Below, in pieces: positions 33,811 to 34,644 of a DNA stretch of 34,644 nucleotides. The translations under genes and the position numbers were made by a program. The notes beneath the pieces are model-generated. The model saw only the letters and a program-made list of their open reading frames with translations, searched no databases and was not told the DNA's origin. Source of the DNA: Pirellula staleyi DSM 6068. GTDB taxonomy: Bacteria > Planctomycetota > Planctomycetia > Pirellulales > Pirellulaceae. The stretch is taken from assembly GCA_945870455.1 (NCBI GenBank), contig CAMBSL010000033.1, positions 1-34,644 of the forward strand, written 5' to 3'. How positions within the stretch are numbered: the first letter of the stretch is position 1; the number at the start of each line of letters is the position of its first letter.

Positions 33811-34112
33811 TTTCACAAAGCCAGCTAATTACACAAAGCCAGTGAAGCCACGAAATAGCCTTAACGCGAATGTTTGAAGGCAGGGATCAATGAATTGGTG
33901 GGGGGTAAAACCTTGCACGAACCAATTCGAAACGAGAATTGTCTCTACATTTCTAGGATATTGTGGGCCGGAAGTCCGTAGAGTCAGGAATTCCAGAGCA
34001 CTGCACGGGCAAAACGGATCCAAATGGCCTAGCAGGAAACGATCGGATAAAGTAAAAAGTCGAGAAGGCGGAGAAATTGGCCGCCAGCAATGGCGTTTTA
34101 ATGACTTCGGAT
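33811..34112. other. 302 bp intergenic region upstream of tRNA-Pro
   Basis: No credible gene. A direct repeat of ACAAAGCCAG occurs twice just after the propeller stop. TTGGCC (34078-34083) and TAATGA, 16 nt later, could be a weak promoter for the tRNA. Frames crossing this region and the tRNA are artefacts. Confidence 0.45.
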
Positions 34113-34187
34113 CGGGGTGTAGCGCAGCCTGGCTAGCGCATCTGGTTTGGGACCAGAGGGTCGTAGGTTCGAATCCTATCACCCCGA
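34113..34187 (+). tRNA. tRNA-Pro (anticodon UGG)
   Basis: 75 nt cloverleaf. Acceptor CGGGGTG/CACCCCG, D stem GCGC/GCGC, anticodon stem TCTGG/CCAGA with loop TTTGGGA (anticodon TGG at 34148-34150), T arm GTAGG-TTCGAAT-CCTAT, discriminator A. The 3' CCA is not encoded (the genome reads CTA), so it must be added after transcription. Confidence 0.97.
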
Positions 34188-34198
34188 CTACTTAAAAG

Positions 34199-34232
34199 CC
34201 CTAGTATTTCGCAAGGAATACTAGGGTTTTTT
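34199..34232 (+). terminator. Rho-independent terminator after tRNA-Pro
   Basis: CCCTAGTATT (34199-34208) and AATACTAGGG (34217-34226) form a perfect 10 bp stem with an 8 nt loop, followed by T6. It is the only textbook intrinsic terminator in the window, 11 nt after the tRNA. Confidence 0.95.
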
Positions 34233-34309
34233 CGTTTTCAAACGCATGACACTTGCCCCGCTATCAATGCTTCGATGGCGCGTTGTAATACTAAACGGCT
34301 GGCCGTACG

Positions 34310-34426
34310 ATGGTCGCAGTACTCGAAGAACTCAACGAAGAACTGACTGTACTCAACAGCGAAGCCAGTGAACTGGAACAGCGGATAGCGAACAACGTCG
34401 CCAAGTTGCTGGCGGAGGCGGGATAA
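34310..34426 (+). pseudogene. 38-residue coding fragment resembling an HsdM C-terminus
   Basis: ATG at 34310 and TAA at 34424 enclose [16 protein letters not shown]... ending KLLAEAG, a regular amphipathic helix. A short coiled-coil of the form LxxLNxEAxxLExxIxxNVxxLL is typical of the C-terminal end of type I N-6 DNA methylases (HsdM). An in-frame TAA six codons upstream means no longer frame exists. Reading it as a remnant of a lost methylase gene is inference; it could also be a tiny gene or chance. A 65-codon frame on the opposite strand over the same bases is less convincing. Confidence 0.3.
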
Positions 34427-34438
34427 GTTTTGCAATCA

Positions 34439-34644
34439 CCAACAGCCCGGTAGGGGCGACAGCGAAAAGCCCATGGCGTGAGCCATGGGAACCCGAAATT
34501 CGAAACCCAACAGCCCCGGTAGGGGCGACAGCGATTAGCCCATGGCGTGAGCCATGGGAACCCGAAATTCGAAACCCAACAGCCCCGGTAGGGGCGACAG
34601 CGATTAGCCCATGGCGTAAGCCATGGGAACCCGAAATTCAATCA
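34439..34644. repeat. 68-69 bp tandem repeat running off the right edge
   Basis: Three adjacent units start at 34439, 34507 and 34576 (68 then 69 bp). They are nearly identical; unit 1 lacks one C and differs at AAAAG for ATTAG, and unit 3 has TAAG for TGAG. Each holds two hairpins: GCCCC/GGGGC around GGTA, and CCCATGGC/GCCATGGG around GTGA. No spacers separate the units and no cas genes are present, so this is not CRISPR. The array may continue beyond the window. Confidence 0.92.

Noticed and set aside
33829..34182. 117-codon minus-strand frame over the tRNA-Pro
   Set aside because: It begins with the translated antisense of the tRNA (MIGFEPTTLWSQT), a well-known spurious protein in databases.
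33890..34195. 101-codon plus-strand frame ending VVGSNPITPTT
   Set aside because: It reads through the tRNA gene itself; its C-terminus is a tRNA translation artefact.
34291..34641. Minus-strand frame with three repeats of NFGFPWLTPWANRCRPYRG
   Set aside because: It is the translation of the 68-69 bp DNA repeat. The 68 bp unit is not even a multiple of three, and no start signals are visible.
34439..34644. CRISPR array
   Set aside because: The units are contiguous with no unique spacers, each unit is an internal palindrome pair, and no cas gene is nearby.

Overview
The window looks like chromosomal DNA of a planctomycete, most likely from the Pirellulales. Family markers seen directly are a DUF1501 protein next to a PSCyt1/DUF1549/DUF1553 cytochrome, a PVC-type heme-binding domain, the LEPRxLMAGD-type N-terminus followed by a dockerin on a giant repeat protein, and many exported proteins (Sec, Tat and lipoprotein signals). 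Gene density is ordinary and most genes are exported or envelope proteins of the planctomycete core or accessory set. There is no phage, integrase, transposase, CRISPR array or recognisable defence cluster. The only hint of lost mobile or defence DNA is a short HsdM-tail-like coding fragment near the right end.

Layout. 1-2712 (minus): the start of a truncated exported protein, a palindromic repeat, and an M1 metallopeptidase. 2973-5294 (plus): a PLP-dependent Orn/Lys/Arg decarboxylase. 5295-5663: a gene-free stretch with several palindromes, including a nested, MITE-like element. 5664-10286 (minus): a roughly 1540-residue dockerin and tandem-95-repeat surface protein. 10788-15571 (plus): a low-complexity single-pass membrane protein closely followed by an 1100-residue two-heme beta-propeller protein; it converges on a RoxA-like di-heme cytochrome (15613-17067, minus). 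17381-18697 (plus): purD, converging through heptanucleotide tandem repeats on a minus-strand unit of unknown exported protein, SlyX and RNase PH (21745 to 18780). 21949-24469: a Nudix-like protein (plus) converging on a coiled-coil lipoprotein and a Tat-exported PQQ-type propeller (minus). 24900-27703 (plus): a HEAT-repeat lipoprotein and an exported alpha/alpha-toroid-like protein. 27713-31920 (minus): the PSD1 cytochrome and DUF1501 gene pair. 32237-33810 (plus): a small unknown protein and a Tat-exported TolB-like propeller. 34113-34187: tRNA-Pro(UGG) with a strong intrinsic terminator, then the coding fragment and a 68-69 bp tandem repeat running off the right edge.

The most unusual content is non-coding. 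At least four families of palindromic repeat occupy intergenic DNA: a hairpin 16-17 nt downstream of two minus-strand stop codons; a roughly 120 bp nested palindrome at 5.3 kb; a pair of about 117 bp inverted-repeat elements at 24.6 and 32.0 kb in opposite orientation; and the right-end tandem array. Heptanucleotide repeats also begin at the purD stop codon. I see no complete novel defence or biosynthetic system. The best candidates for undescribed protein biology are the low-complexity membrane protein/heme-propeller pair with its RoxA-like neighbour, and the unknown-protein/SlyX/RNase PH unit.
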